Of a stretch of 22,193 bases of DNA, positions 1 through 7,335 are shown piece by piece. A program made the position numbers and the translations under genes. Source of the DNA: JAEUJT01 sp044225205. GTDB lineage: Bacteria; Myxococcota; Myxococcia; Myxococcales; Myxococcaceae. The notes beneath the pieces are model-generated. The model did no database searches, had not been told where the DNA came from, and was given only the letters and a program-made list of their open reading frames with translations. The DNA is taken from NCBI GenBank assembly GCA_044225205.1, contig JBGAIY010000092.1:1-22193 (forward strand), written 5' to 3'. Each line of letters begins with the position of its first letter. Within the stretch, counting starts at the first letter, position 1.

Positions 1-2
1 GA

Positions 3-536
3 CTACGACTCCAGGTGCGCGAGGAGCGCGCGAAGGCGTTCGTACCCACGGTGGGCCCGAATGCGAACTGCGGCAGGGGTGGTGTCGAGCACTTCGGCAA
101 TTTGCTCGAACGTGAGCCCCTGCACTTTGTGAAGAATGACGGCTTCTCGCTGTGATGCCGGCAGCGCCGCGAACGCGTTTTCGATGGCGGTGCGCAGACC
201 AGGGTCTCCCACGGTCGCTTCGACCGGCTGATCGGGCTGCTCGGTTTCACTGACTTCGACTCTCAAGTTCTGGTGCCTCAATGCGTCACGCGCGGCGTTC
301 GCCGCGATGGCGAACACCCACGGGGCCACGGTCGCGCCGGTTTGGTACCGGTCTTTCGAACGCACCACCGACAAAAAGGTGGTTTGCAGCAAGTCTTCGG
401 CGAGCGTTCGGTCGCGAACCATGTGCGTCAAAAAGTTCTTCACCTGTGGCGCCAACCGGTCGAACAGCGTCTCGAACGCTGCGTGGTTGCCGCGACAGAA
501 TTGCTCCATCAACACCTCGTCCGTGGGGGGAACCAT
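3..536 (-). CDS. ECF-type RNA polymerase sigma factor (sigma-70 family)
   Basis: 177-residue protein with the two-domain layout of an extracytoplasmic-function sigma factor. Region 2 spans about residues 17-90, with AEDLLQTTFLSVVRSKDRY followed by PWVFAIAANAARDALR, which contact core polymerase and the -10 element. An acidic linker follows, then region 4 at about 118-172 (LPASQREAVILHKVQGLTF and a helix-turn-helix through TPAAVRIRAHRGYERLR) for -35 recognition. Length is normal for the family. The ATG at 536 is used; no good Shine-Dalgarno sits at normal spacing, and the only AGGAGG on this strand lies 24 bases upstream, so the start is not certain. The gene diverges from the methyltransferase gene. 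ECF genes often precede an anti-sigma gene, which would lie beyond the left edge here. The target regulon cannot be read from the sequence. Confidence 0.93.
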   Translation of the reverse strand: MVPPTDEVLMEQFCRGNHAAFETLFDRLAPQVKNFLTHMVRDRTLAEDLLQTTFLSVVRSKDRYQTGATVAPWVFAIAANAARDALRHQNLRVEVSETEQPDQPVEATVGDPGLRTAIENAFAALPASQREAVILHKVQGLTFEQIAEVLDTTPAAVRIRAHRGYERLRALLAHLES

Positions 537-625
537 CGGCTGTCGTGAATACGGCCCACGCCTCCTGATGTTACAGGGTCAGAATCATGTCTGAATTCGA
601 GGGGTTGTCTGGCTATGGTGAAGCC

Positions 626-1264
626 GTGAAACCTTGGCACACCCTGGCGACGGCGGGCCCGCTGACCTTAAAGCATCGGGCCGGCGAATACCTGATTTTG
701 ACCGACGGCAAAGTGCTCATGGGCAGCAAGCGCCATGGGTCTGAAGACGAGCTGGCGCTCAAAGGCTGCGAGGGGGTGCGCGGTGCGGCTCCGCGGGTGC
801 TCGTGGCGGGGTTGGGGTTCGGCTACACGTTGCGCAAGGCGCTCGAATTGTTGCCGCCCGGCGCCGAAGTGACGGTCGTCGAACTGTCGGAGCCGCTGGT
901 GGAGTGGAACCGCACGGTGCTCAAAGACCTGGCGGGCGAGCCGCTGAGTGACCCGCGCGTTCGCTTGGTCGTGGGCGACGTGCGCGAAACGCTCAAACGG
1001 CACGACGCGACCTTCGACGCGATTTTGCTCGACGTCGACAACGGGCCGTTCGCGGTCAGCCACGAGGCGAACGCGGGGCTCTATTCAGCGAAGGGGCTCA
1101 AGCTGATTCACCAGGCGCTCGCGGCCAAGGGCACCGCGGTCGTTTGGTCGGCGAGCGACGATGCCGCGTTCAAGCGCCGCCTCGACGACGCCCGGTTCGC
1201 GAAGACGCGAACGTGGTCGATCGCCAAGAGCCAGCACGTGCTGTTCATTGCCCAGAAGGGGTGA
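626..1264 (+). CDS. Spermidine synthase-like SAM-dependent methyltransferase-fold protein
   Basis: About 212 residues with a Rossmann-type SAM-binding fold of the spermine/spermidine synthase kind. Visible motifs are the glycine loop VLVAGLGFGYTLRKAL, the acidic ribose-binding strand end VTVVELSEPLVEWNR, and DAILLDVDNGP after the GDVRETL turn. The N-terminus (LILTDGKVLMGSKRHGSEDE) resembles the short beta region of small synthase-like homologues. I chose GTG 626, giving a protein beginning (M)KPWHTL, because from memory such homologues begin close to a PW motif. ATG 587, with AGGG 8 bases upstream, would add 13 residues and is a fair alternative. It lacks the full spermidine synthase tetramer and active-site regions, so polyamine synthesis is not proven; a methyltransferase of unknown substrate is equally possible. 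It converges with the 109-residue ORF on the other strand. Confidence 0.85.
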   Translation: MKPWHTLATAGPLTLKHRAGEYLILTDGKVLMGSKRHGSEDELALKGCEGVRGAAPRVLVAGLGFGYTLRKALELLPPGAEVTVVELSEPLVEWNRTVLKDLAGEPLSDPRVRLVVGDVRETLKRHDATFDAILLDVDNGPFAVSHEANAGLYSAKGLKLIHQALAAKGTAVVWSASDDAAFKRRLDDARFAKTRTWSIAKSQHVLFIAQKG

Positions 1265-1431
1265 AGCGGCCGCGATGCCAAGATTGGCTGCCTCTCCTGA
1301 CGACCCAATGTGGGTCATGTCGACGCGCGGCATGAAGGCTGGCCACTCGGGTGTCGAACCCCACCCTGTTTCTGTCGACAACACGCGCATGCTCTTCGGT
1401 GACACTCGCGGGGCGGCACTCGCCGGCGCGG

Positions 1432-1761
1432 TCACCGAACGTTCAGGTGCGACCAAACGAACGCTCGCGCGCGCGCGTAGACGACCGAGTCGAATGCAAC
1501 CGAACTGAACGCTGGGTCTTGGGCCTTGGCGACGGCCGTTGCCGCGACGGCCGCTTCGCTTGCGGCTGGTGTGCTCGCGACTCGCACAGCAGCGGCTGCC
1601 CCAGAGACGTGTTGACGTGGGACATGGATGCGTTCTCCTAAGCGGCCTGCTTGCATGACGACGTCGGACGACACCGGTTGCGGGTTGGCCGCAACGGTCG
1701 TCGCGGCTGGGAACCCGAGGGAGCGACCGGCACGGCGCACCTTGCCGGTGACCGCGTTCAC
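1432..1761 (-). CDS. Hypothetical 109-residue protein overlapping the calpain stop codon
   Basis: Unrecognised. The GTG start (1761-1759) overlaps the TGA stop of the calpain-like gene (1760-1758) in a GTGA arrangement typical of translationally coupled genes. Third codon positions are mostly G or C, as in the neighbours. The product is rich in Ala and Val, with an Ala-rich middle (residues ~55-80) and a basic start. I see no signal peptide, membrane segment, cysteine pair or known motif. The overlap suggests a partner of the protease, for example an inhibitor or chaperone, but that is only inference from position. It could also be a chance open frame in GC-rich DNA, because the Ala-rich composition is what random GC-rich frames often give. 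Confidence 0.4.
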   Translation of the reverse strand: MNAVTGKVRRAGRSLGFPAATTVAANPQPVSSDVVMQAGRLGERIHVPRQHVSGAAAAVRVASTPAASEAAVAATAVAKAQDPAFSSVAFDSVVYARARAFVWSHLNVR

Positions 1762-3056
1762 GGCTGCTCGACGGGTTTGCCGTAATTGGCGTCAGCAAGG
1801 AGTGCTTTTCGTTTCTGGAGTACCTCGCGGTTCAGGTACCTGCCGGTGACGGACGCAATCGTGACTTGAGAAAAGTTTTGCGAAAATTCGAAGGCGTTGA
1901 GTTCTACGAGTCGGGGGTGATCATTCTTGGTTGAGGGCGAGTGTGGCCCGGGGTTCCACAAGAAAATGCGCTCGGGCTTTTCGTCGGGCCCGAGTTTGAA
2001 GTTGGCGACTTCATAGCAATGATTGGGGCTCAGTTTCGGTGACCACACCTTGCTGTTCGAGGCGCAGACGATTGCGTCGCAGTCGCGAAATTGACACCAG
2101 ACGAGCCTCATCAGCTCTCGACTCGTATGACGTTTGGTCAACATTTCTTGAACAGTGCCACGCTGACCGAGGAGCTCTCGAAAAGCCTGCGCCGGGTACC
2201 CAAACTCAAGACTCTTGTAGCTGGCACCGCGACGCACCTGAACGTACGCCTTTTCCAGCAGAGGCCACCAAATTGCCAACAATCGTTGGTCGGGCCCGCC
2301 GTACTTCCCGTACCGGAGGTTGCCCTCATGCTGGTTCCAGTAGAGGCGACGGTCGACTTCGACAGACTTCTCCGCGAAGTTAAATGTGACGCGTTCGGTC
2401 GTCGGCGAGTGATCGATGAGATCACGAATGAGGTCGAAGTTGAGGTTGGCGAGTGCCGACGCCGGAGCTGCCAGGTAGCAATCAGGGAGGCCCGGCGGGT
2501 TCAGCCCCCGCGCCTGCACCACGTCTGCGCCCGAGCCGACCCCGACATACAACCGTGTCGGCTTGGCTGGCGTGAGGGAGACCGAATCTCCATCGCGTGG
2601 CTGCGGCATGGTTGGGTCGACGACCTCGTTGGCCGTGGCCCATGGGCGATGGAGCGCCTCGTACCCCTCACGCAAGTGGGCCGGGAGGTAGGCTTTCTCG
2701 ACGCGCGGACGCGCATTCGTTTGAGGCAGGGTCGACGCTCGTGCGCTTTCAAGCGCGTGGGCGTGCGCCGCTTTAGAGACCTCGTTAAGCCGACCGCTTT
2801 TGAGCTGAAGGTGCTCGGTCATCACCAGGCGAAACGCGTTGCCGAACGGACCGAGCTGTGCGGCGACCCCGACGTCTACCCGGCCGTTTCGCACGTGTGG
2901 CGCCAGCGCCTCGTCGAACGCTTTCGACCAGGTTGCCGCGAACTTCTGGGGGGTCGGGCTCTCCGCGAGCCGAGCAGTCACCCACCTTGTGCCGATGCGA
3001 AGCGCTCCGTACATGTGCCATGGACAGTAGGAGATCGGCCTGGTCGCGCGGCGCAA
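1758..3056 (-). CDS. Calpain-family (C2) cysteine protease
   Basis: 432 residues as read from TTG 3056. The C-terminal 240 residues carry the calpain catalytic pattern: nucleophile Cys193 in LPDCYLAAPASALA (family GDCWxLAAxxxLA), a WWPLLEKAYVQ block with SLEFGYPAQAFRELLG after it, catalytic His346 in NHCYEV (family GHAYxV) and Asn368 in IFLWNPG (family LRNPWG), then ELNAFEFSQNFSQV matching the acidic closing segment of the domain. All three catalytic residues are present, so it should be an active papain-fold endopeptidase. No EF hands or C2 domain are seen, so calcium control as in animal calpains is not indicated. The first ~180 residues are unrecognised and there is no signal peptide. The start is uncertain: Met15 (3014) is another candidate, and protein-like sequence continues upstream in a different frame. 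Substrate and location are unknown. Confidence 0.85.
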   Translation of the reverse strand: MRRATRPISYCPWHMYGALRIGTRWVTARLAESPTPQKFAATWSKAFDEALAPHVRNGRVDVGVAAQLGPFGNAFRLVMTEHLQLKSGRLNEVSKAAHAHALESARASTLPQTNARPRVEKAYLPAHLREGYEALHRPWATANEVVDPTMPQPRDGDSVSLTPAKPTRLYVGVGSGADVVQARGLNPPGLPDCYLAAPASALANLNFDLIRDLIDHSPTTERVTFNFAEKSVEVDRRLYWNQHEGNLRYGKYGGPDQRLLAIWWPLLEKAYVQVRRGASYKSLEFGYPAQAFRELLGQRGTVQEMLTKRHTSRELMRLVWCQFRDCDAIVCASNSKVWSPKLSPNHCYEVANFKLGPDEKPERIFLWNPGPHSPSTKNDHPRLVELNAFEFSQNFSQVTIASVTGRYLNREVLQKRKALLADANYGKPVEQP

Positions 3057-3487
3057 AAGCCCAGTATTTTCAGCTGGTTGTATCGCGAGTTCATGGGTTG
3101 AAGTCCCGTGGCGGCGTATCGCTCGGCGGCTGAGGTGTTCGTGGGGCTCCAGTCAAAGCCGCCGAACAAGCGAAGTCTCAAAAGTGGGCTCGCCTCGCTC
3201 GGTGAGCCTATGGCGCAGCAAAGCAGGTGAGTGTTGGCGTCAGTGGGCGGCCCCGCGTCTGCGTGCCGCGACGATCAGGAGCACAGCCCTCCGAGGCCGA
3301 GCACCAACCGGAGCAGGTGGGAGCGCCGCCACTCGTCGCGCAATCGCTCCCGGCTCTCGGGTGGGGTGGACGCGAAGGTGACCGGGCTTCGGTGAGCGGC
3401 TCGGGGGCAGAAGGGGCGGTCGCGCGCGAAAGCCCACCGAAAGATCAACGGTCTGCGGTGGGCACGGCGTGTGCTGTTCGCACTGGC
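3057..3487. other. 431-base divergent gap between calpain and receiver genes
   Basis: No complete gene is recognised here. The space should hold the promoters of the two divergent genes, but I could not identify convincing -35/-10 or -24/-12 elements. On the minus strand an open frame through about 3240-2978 reads like protein (for example FGGFDWSPTNTSAAERY then SRYNQLKILGF) and may be a displaced N-terminus of the calpain-like gene. The plus-strand frame in front of the receiver gene is open back to 3227 but shows no conserved sequence. Confidence 0.5.
3187..3208 (-). repeat. Inverted repeat, possible hairpin (terminator-like on minus strand)
   Basis: Arms GGCTCGCC (3187-3194) and GGTGAGCC (3201-3208) pair over eight positions with one G-T pair around a six-base loop. 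Read on the minus strand, the hairpin is followed by CACTTTT, a short T run as in intrinsic terminators. No minus-strand gene is recognised upstream of it within the gap, so what it would terminate is unclear. Confidence 0.3.
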
Positions 3488-3889
3488 ATGGTCGAATGGA
3501 GCCCCAAGATTCTTGTCGCCGAAGACCACCGAGAGCTGCGGGTGCTGTTGGCGACCCATTTGCGCGAAGCCGGCTACGACGTGGTCGAGGTGTCGAACGG
3601 GGCAGACTTGGTCGCCGAGGTTCGTCGCTCGCAGCTCGACGACGACAACCCCCGAGACGCCGACCTGTTGGTGCTCGACGTGCGCATGCCGGGTGGTTCG
3701 GGCCTCGACGGCCTGGCGCGGCTGCGACAGACGAACTGGCTCACTCCGGCGATCGTGGTCACCGCTTTCCCCGAGAAGGCGTTGTTTCTCGAGGCGTACC
3801 AACTGGGCGCGAGCGCCGTGCTCTGCAAGCCCTTCGAGTTGGCCGAGCTGCTGACGTTGGTGAAGTCACTCGTGAGCGTCGAAGGCTAG
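3488..3889 (+). CDS. Single-domain response regulator (CheY-like receiver)
   Basis: 133 residues made up of one receiver domain and nothing else. The acidic pocket is Glu12-Asp13 (ILVAEDH), the phospho-acceptor is Asp64 in LLVLDVRMPGGSG, the switch Thr is Thr92 (IVVTAF), and the conserved Lys is Lys114 in VLCKPFELAE. With no output domain it must act by protein contact, as CheY- or Spo0F-type regulators do. ATG 3488 is chosen because it leaves a normal short lead before the first beta strand; the frame is open further upstream but the extra residues look non-coding. No histidine kinase gene is adjacent, so the partner is an orphan kinase elsewhere. It ends 14 bases from the convergent addA stop. 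Confidence 0.92.
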   Translation: MVEWSPKILVAEDHRELRVLLATHLREAGYDVVEVSNGADLVAEVRRSQLDDDNPRDADLLVLDVRMPGGSGLDGLARLRQTNWLTPAIVVTAFPEKALFLEAYQLGASAVLCKPFELAELLTLVKSLVSVEG

Positions 3890-3901
3890 CGAGCGCGCTC
3901 G
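3890..3901. repeat. 12-bp perfect palindrome between convergent stop codons
   Basis: CGAGCGCGCTCG fills almost the whole 14-base gap between the receiver stop (3887-3889) and the addA stop (3904-3906). It could form a short hairpin in either transcript, but there is no T run on either side. Short GC palindromes are common in DNA of this composition. Confidence 0.3.
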
Positions 3902-3903
3902 GC

Positions 3904-6900
3904 TCACACCAAGAGCAACGTGCCGTGGGTCGGCAACTGGGTGGCGGCGGCAATGGCGGCGACGTACGCGCGGGTTTGGGCGACGTACTCGGCGCGGTGC
4001 CGCTCGAGCGTGTCGTCGGTCTTGAATTCGACGACGTGCCATTCGCCGTTCGTGCAGTACGCCAAGTCGACCACGCCTTCGACGGTGAGGCCGTCTTCGC
4101 GCACGTGGGTGACGGCCGCTTCGCGTTTCACGGCGTCGGCCCTGGCGGCGGCCACGACGAGCGGGTGGCGGAGCGCGGCTTTGACGGCGACGACGGCGGC
4201 GTTTCGTTCGTCGGGCGACGACAACAGCACCCGGCCGAGCCGTTCGACGTGGGTGGCGATGCGTCGCTCGTCGGCGTCGAAGGCCACGCGCGCCAACGTG
4301 GCGTGCACGAGTTCTCCGAAGCGGGGGCCTCTCGGGCGGCCTTCGCGGGGGGCGTCGGTTCTGGCTTCGGCAATCGCGGGGCCGCTGGCGCTCGGTTCGG
4401 GGGCGTCGGGGCCACCGAGGGCGCGCGCGGTGACGACGCGAAGTCGGGGCTCGGCGGCTTGCGCGACGACGCGGGCCCGCCCGTCGTGCCACTGGTCGAA
4501 CGCGACCCGCGACTCGCCGGCGGCGCCCGAGTTCTTGAGCGCGTCTTCTGACTGCAACCCCCCGGCGTCGCGCACGTCGAGCTCGAGGGTCGCGGGGTCC
4601 CACCAGACGACGCCGTGGGTTCGGGTCGAAGCGAGGTGCAAGCCCGGCCGCGGCGCGCCACCCGGCATCGCGCCCACGCGGTCGAGCACGCAGTCGTACC
4701 CGAAGGCGGGGCAGCCGGGGGCGGCTTTCGGGTCGTGCGCGGTGCCGGGAGCCGGGTAGAGCGACGGGTAGAGCGGCTCGGTCCACGTGTCTTCGAGGCC
4801 TTGGTCTCCGACCGCGGGTACGACCAACAGGTCTCGCGCGCGGGTGGCCGCGACGTACGCCAGGCGCAGCGCTTCGTGGCGGTCGAGTTCGAGCACTTCG
4901 GTCTCGTGATCGCGCAAGTCCCACGGTTCGCAGTCGGCGAGGCTCTGGGCCCACAGGCGCAGTTCGGGGTCGACCCAGTGCGACGGGCGCTTGCGCATGG
5001 CGTTGGCCGTCGGCTCAGCGAACACCACGACGGGAAACTCGAGGCCCTTCGCGCCGTGCACCGTCATCATGCGAACGCCGTCGGTGCCTTCTTCGACAAT
5101 GGGGGCTTCGCGCGAACCGCCTTGTTCGGCTTCGGTTTCGAACAGCTCGATGACTTGGCGAAACGACGTGGCCCGCGCTTCGAACCGTTTCGCCCGTTCG
5201 ACGAATTGCAGCACGTTGGCCAAGGCCTGGTCGCCCGCCGTCCAAAAGGCGACTCCGGCGGCGGCGCGGGTGGCTTCGAGAAATTGCTGCAGCGTCAACG
5301 AGACGCTTTGACGGGTTCGCGCGAAGTGCAGCCGCCGCAGCAGGTCGAGCGCCTCGACGACCGGGCGAATCGGTTCGGGCACTTCGACTCCGGCGAACGG
5401 CCGGAGGGGCTTGAGCCGGCCGAATTCATTCTTGAAGAGCAACAGCGCGTCGTCGCCGACGGCCAAGAACGGGCCGCGCAGCGTGGCGAACACCGACAGC
5501 TCGTCGTCGGGCCATTCGATGGCGCGCATGGCCGTGCGGAGCGCGAGCACTTCTTCTCGGGCGTGAAACGAGCGGCCCCCGACGAGCACGTGCGGTATGC
5601 GCCGGGCTTCGAGTTCGCGGGCGTACGGGCGGGGCACGTCGTCGCCTCCGAAGCCGCGAAACCGCTTGAAGAGAATGCAAATGTGCCGCGCCTGCACCGC
5701 GACACGTTCGCCGTTTTCGTCGACCGACCAGCCGCTCTTTCGCAGCAAAAAGTCGATGAACGCGGCCACCGCGCTCGGGGTCGACGCCTCGACGGCGGCC
5801 TTTTGCACGCGGCCGTAGGTGCTGAACGGCCGGGGCACCGACAGGGCGACGAGGCTGGGCTGGGTGGTCTGGCGGGCGCGAAACGGCTCGAGCCGCACGT
5901 ACTGGGCTTGCCCCACGGTGTTCGGCGCCATCGCTCGCGAAAACGCCTCGTTCACCGCGAGTTGAATGCCCGGGGTGCTGCGAAAGCTGGTCTGGAGGTA
6001 CTCGACGCGAGCGCCGTGGCCGACGAGGTGCTGTTTCACCCGCTCGTAGAGCGTGATGTCGGCGCGGCGAAACCGGTAGATCGACTGTTTGGGGTCTCCG
6101 ACGACGAAGAGCTTGCCGGGCACGGGGCTCGACAGAAACGGGCTGTCGACCCGGGCGTCGCTCGCCGCCAGCAGCAGCAGAATTTCGGTTTGCAGCGGGT
6201 CGGTGTCTTGAAATTCGTCGACGAAGAGCTTCGTGAAGCGCGACTGCATCGACTCGCGAACGGCCCGGTTGTCACGCAGCAGCCCGCGGGTCTTGAGCAA
6301 CAGGTCGACGAAGTCGAGCGTGCCGGCGCGCGCCTTTTCGTCTTCATACGCTCGCAACACGGGCTGCAGTTCGGTTTGCAGGCACGCGGCCAAGTCACCT
6401 TCGCTTTTCGAAATGAAGGCCCGCAGGGCTTCGTGGGTTTCGGCGCGCATGGCGGCGACCTGCTCCACCGTCAACCCGTTGAACCCGCCGCGGGTCGGCA
6501 GCTTCGACGCCCAGTTCCAGTCGAATGAGAGGTCGCGCAGCGACGCTTCGAGCCCGTCGTAGTCGCGCGGCCGCACCCGTTCTCGGTGGTGCAGGTCGTC
6601 GGTGAAGCGCGCGACTTCACGCAGAATTTTGAAAAAACTGTGCGAATCGCCCGGGTCGCCCACCTTCGCGACCGTGGCGGCCAGAGCGTCGAGCCGGGTC
6701 ACCACGTCGTCGATGAGCACCTCCCGCTCGAACGGCGGCCGGCGCCAGGGGGCATTGAAGTCGCGGTGTTCAGACAGCTGCCGAGCGGCGCTCAGCAAGC
6801 GAAGCCGCGGGGGCTCGTCGCTCGACCGGCGGGGCAGGCGGCGCAAGAGCCGGCGCACCCCTTCGGGCGGGCTCGACAAGGCGCGCTCGAACCACCGGGT

Positions 6901-7332
6901 GAAGGCCAGCTCGAACAGGCCGTCGGCGCCTTCTTCGGCCGCGACTTCGAAGAGCGGGTCGACTTCGGCTTCGACGGGGTATTCGCGCAGCACGTCGGCG
7001 CACAGCCCGTGAATCGTGCCGATGCGCGCGACCTCGAGGTGTTGGAGGGCCTGGCGCAGCCGCGTCGCTTCGTCGCCTTCGGCGCTCGCGCGGGCCCGTT
7101 CGAGGGCTTCGCGCAACCGCAACTTCATTTCGCCCGCGGCTTTTTCGGTGAACGTCACCGCGATGATTTGCTCGAGCGTGGCCTTGCCCGCGCGCACGAC
7201 CGCGACGATGCGCGCGACCAACACGGTGGTTTTGCCCGTGCCGGCGGCGGCTTCGACCACGTAGGTCGAGTCGAGGTCGCCGAGCAGCCGCTCTCGGGCC
7301 GGCGCGTCGCTGTTCGAAAGGGGGCTGCTCAC
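3904..7332 (-). CDS. addA: AddA-like UvrD-family helicase with RecB-type nuclease domain
   Basis: 1142 residues, close to the usual AddA length. Superfamily 1A helicase motifs are in order: Walker A AAAGTGKTT (residues 28-36), Ia VTFTEKAAGEM, motif II LFVDEFQDTDPLQTE, motif III VVGDPKQSIYRFRRAD, motif V MTVHGAKGLEFPVVVF, and motif VI LAYVAATRARDLLVV. The C-terminus carries a PD-(D/E)XK nuclease: GELVHATLARVAF, then GVVDLAY (Asp ~1089), WHVVEFKTD (Glu and Lys ~1104-1106) and YVAQTRAYVAAI. AddAB processes double-strand DNA ends for RecA loading and degrades foreign linear DNA. GTG 7332 lies three bases after the sigma-54 regulator stop, so the two are probably cotranscribed. The partner addB-like gene is about 13 kb upstream on the same strand. 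The symbol is by domain architecture; a stand-alone RecB-like helicase is the alternative. Confidence 0.9.
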   Translation of the reverse strand: MSSPLSNSDAPARERLLGDLDSTYVVEAAAGTGKTTVLVARIVAVVRAGKATLEQIIAVTFTEKAAGEMKLRLREALERARASAEGDEATRLRQALQHLEVARIGTIHGLCADVLREYPVEAEVDPLFEVAAEEGADGLFELAFTRWFERALSSPPEGVRRLLRRLPRRSSDEPPRLRLLSAARQLSEHRDFNAPWRRPPFEREVLIDDVVTRLDALAATVAKVGDPGDSHSFFKILREVARFTDDLHHRERVRPRDYDGLEASLRDLSFDWNWASKLPTRGGFNGLTVEQVAAMRAETHEALRAFISKSEGDLAACLQTELQPVLRAYEDEKARAGTLDFVDLLLKTRGLLRDNRAVRESMQSRFTKLFVDEFQDTDPLQTEILLLLAASDARVDSPFLSSPVPGKLFVVGDPKQSIYRFRRADITLYERVKQHLVGHGARVEYLQTSFRSTPGIQLAVNEAFSRAMAPNTVGQAQYVRLEPFRARQTTQPSLVALSVPRPFSTYGRVQKAAVEASTPSAVAAFIDFLLRKSGWSVDENGERVAVQARHICILFKRFRGFGGDDVPRPYARELEARRIPHVLVGGRSFHAREEVLALRTAMRAIEWPDDELSVFATLRGPFLAVGDDALLLFKNEFGRLKPLRPFAGVEVPEPIRPVVEALDLLRRLHFARTRQSVSLTLQQFLEATRAAAGVAFWTAGDQALANVLQFVERAKRFEARATSFRQVIELFETEAEQGGSREAPIVEEGTDGVRMMTVHGAKGLEFPVVVFAEPTANAMRKRPSHWVDPELRLWAQSLADCEPWDLRDHETEVLELDRHEALRLAYVAATRARDLLVVPAVGDQGLEDTWTEPLYPSLYPAPGTAHDPKAAPGCPAFGYDCVLDRVGAMPGGAPRPGLHLASTRTHGVVWWDPATLELDVRDAGGLQSEDALKNSGAAGESRVAFDQWHDGRARVVAQAAEPRLRVVTARALGGPDAPEPSASGPAIAEARTDAPREGRPRGPRFGELVHATLARVAFDADERRIATHVERLGRVLLSSPDERNAAVVAVKAALRHPLVVAAARADAVKREAAVTHVREDGLTVEGVVDLAYCTNGEWHVVEFKTDDTLERHRAEYVAQTRAYVAAIAAATQLPTHGTLLLV

Positions 7333-7335
7333 GCG

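Noticed and set aside
626..1264. Assigning speE (spermidine synthase)
   Set aside because: The SAM fold is clear but the protein is short and lacks the complete synthase substrate-binding regions, so no symbol is given.
1302..1316. GACCC-AATGT-GGGTC inverted repeat between the convergent methyltransferase and 109-residue ORF as a terminator
   Set aside because: Only a five-pair stem with no T run; too weak to call.
1085..1798. Long minus-strand open frame of 237 codons
   Set aside because: Arg/Ser/Pro-rich antisense shadow overlapping the methyltransferase gene, with no motif and poor codon use compared with the adjacent 109-codon frame.
4615..6528. Very long plus-strand frame (637 codons) opposite addA
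   Set aside because: It mirrors a gene with full helicase and nuclease motifs; composition is the antisense shadow expected in GC-rich DNA.
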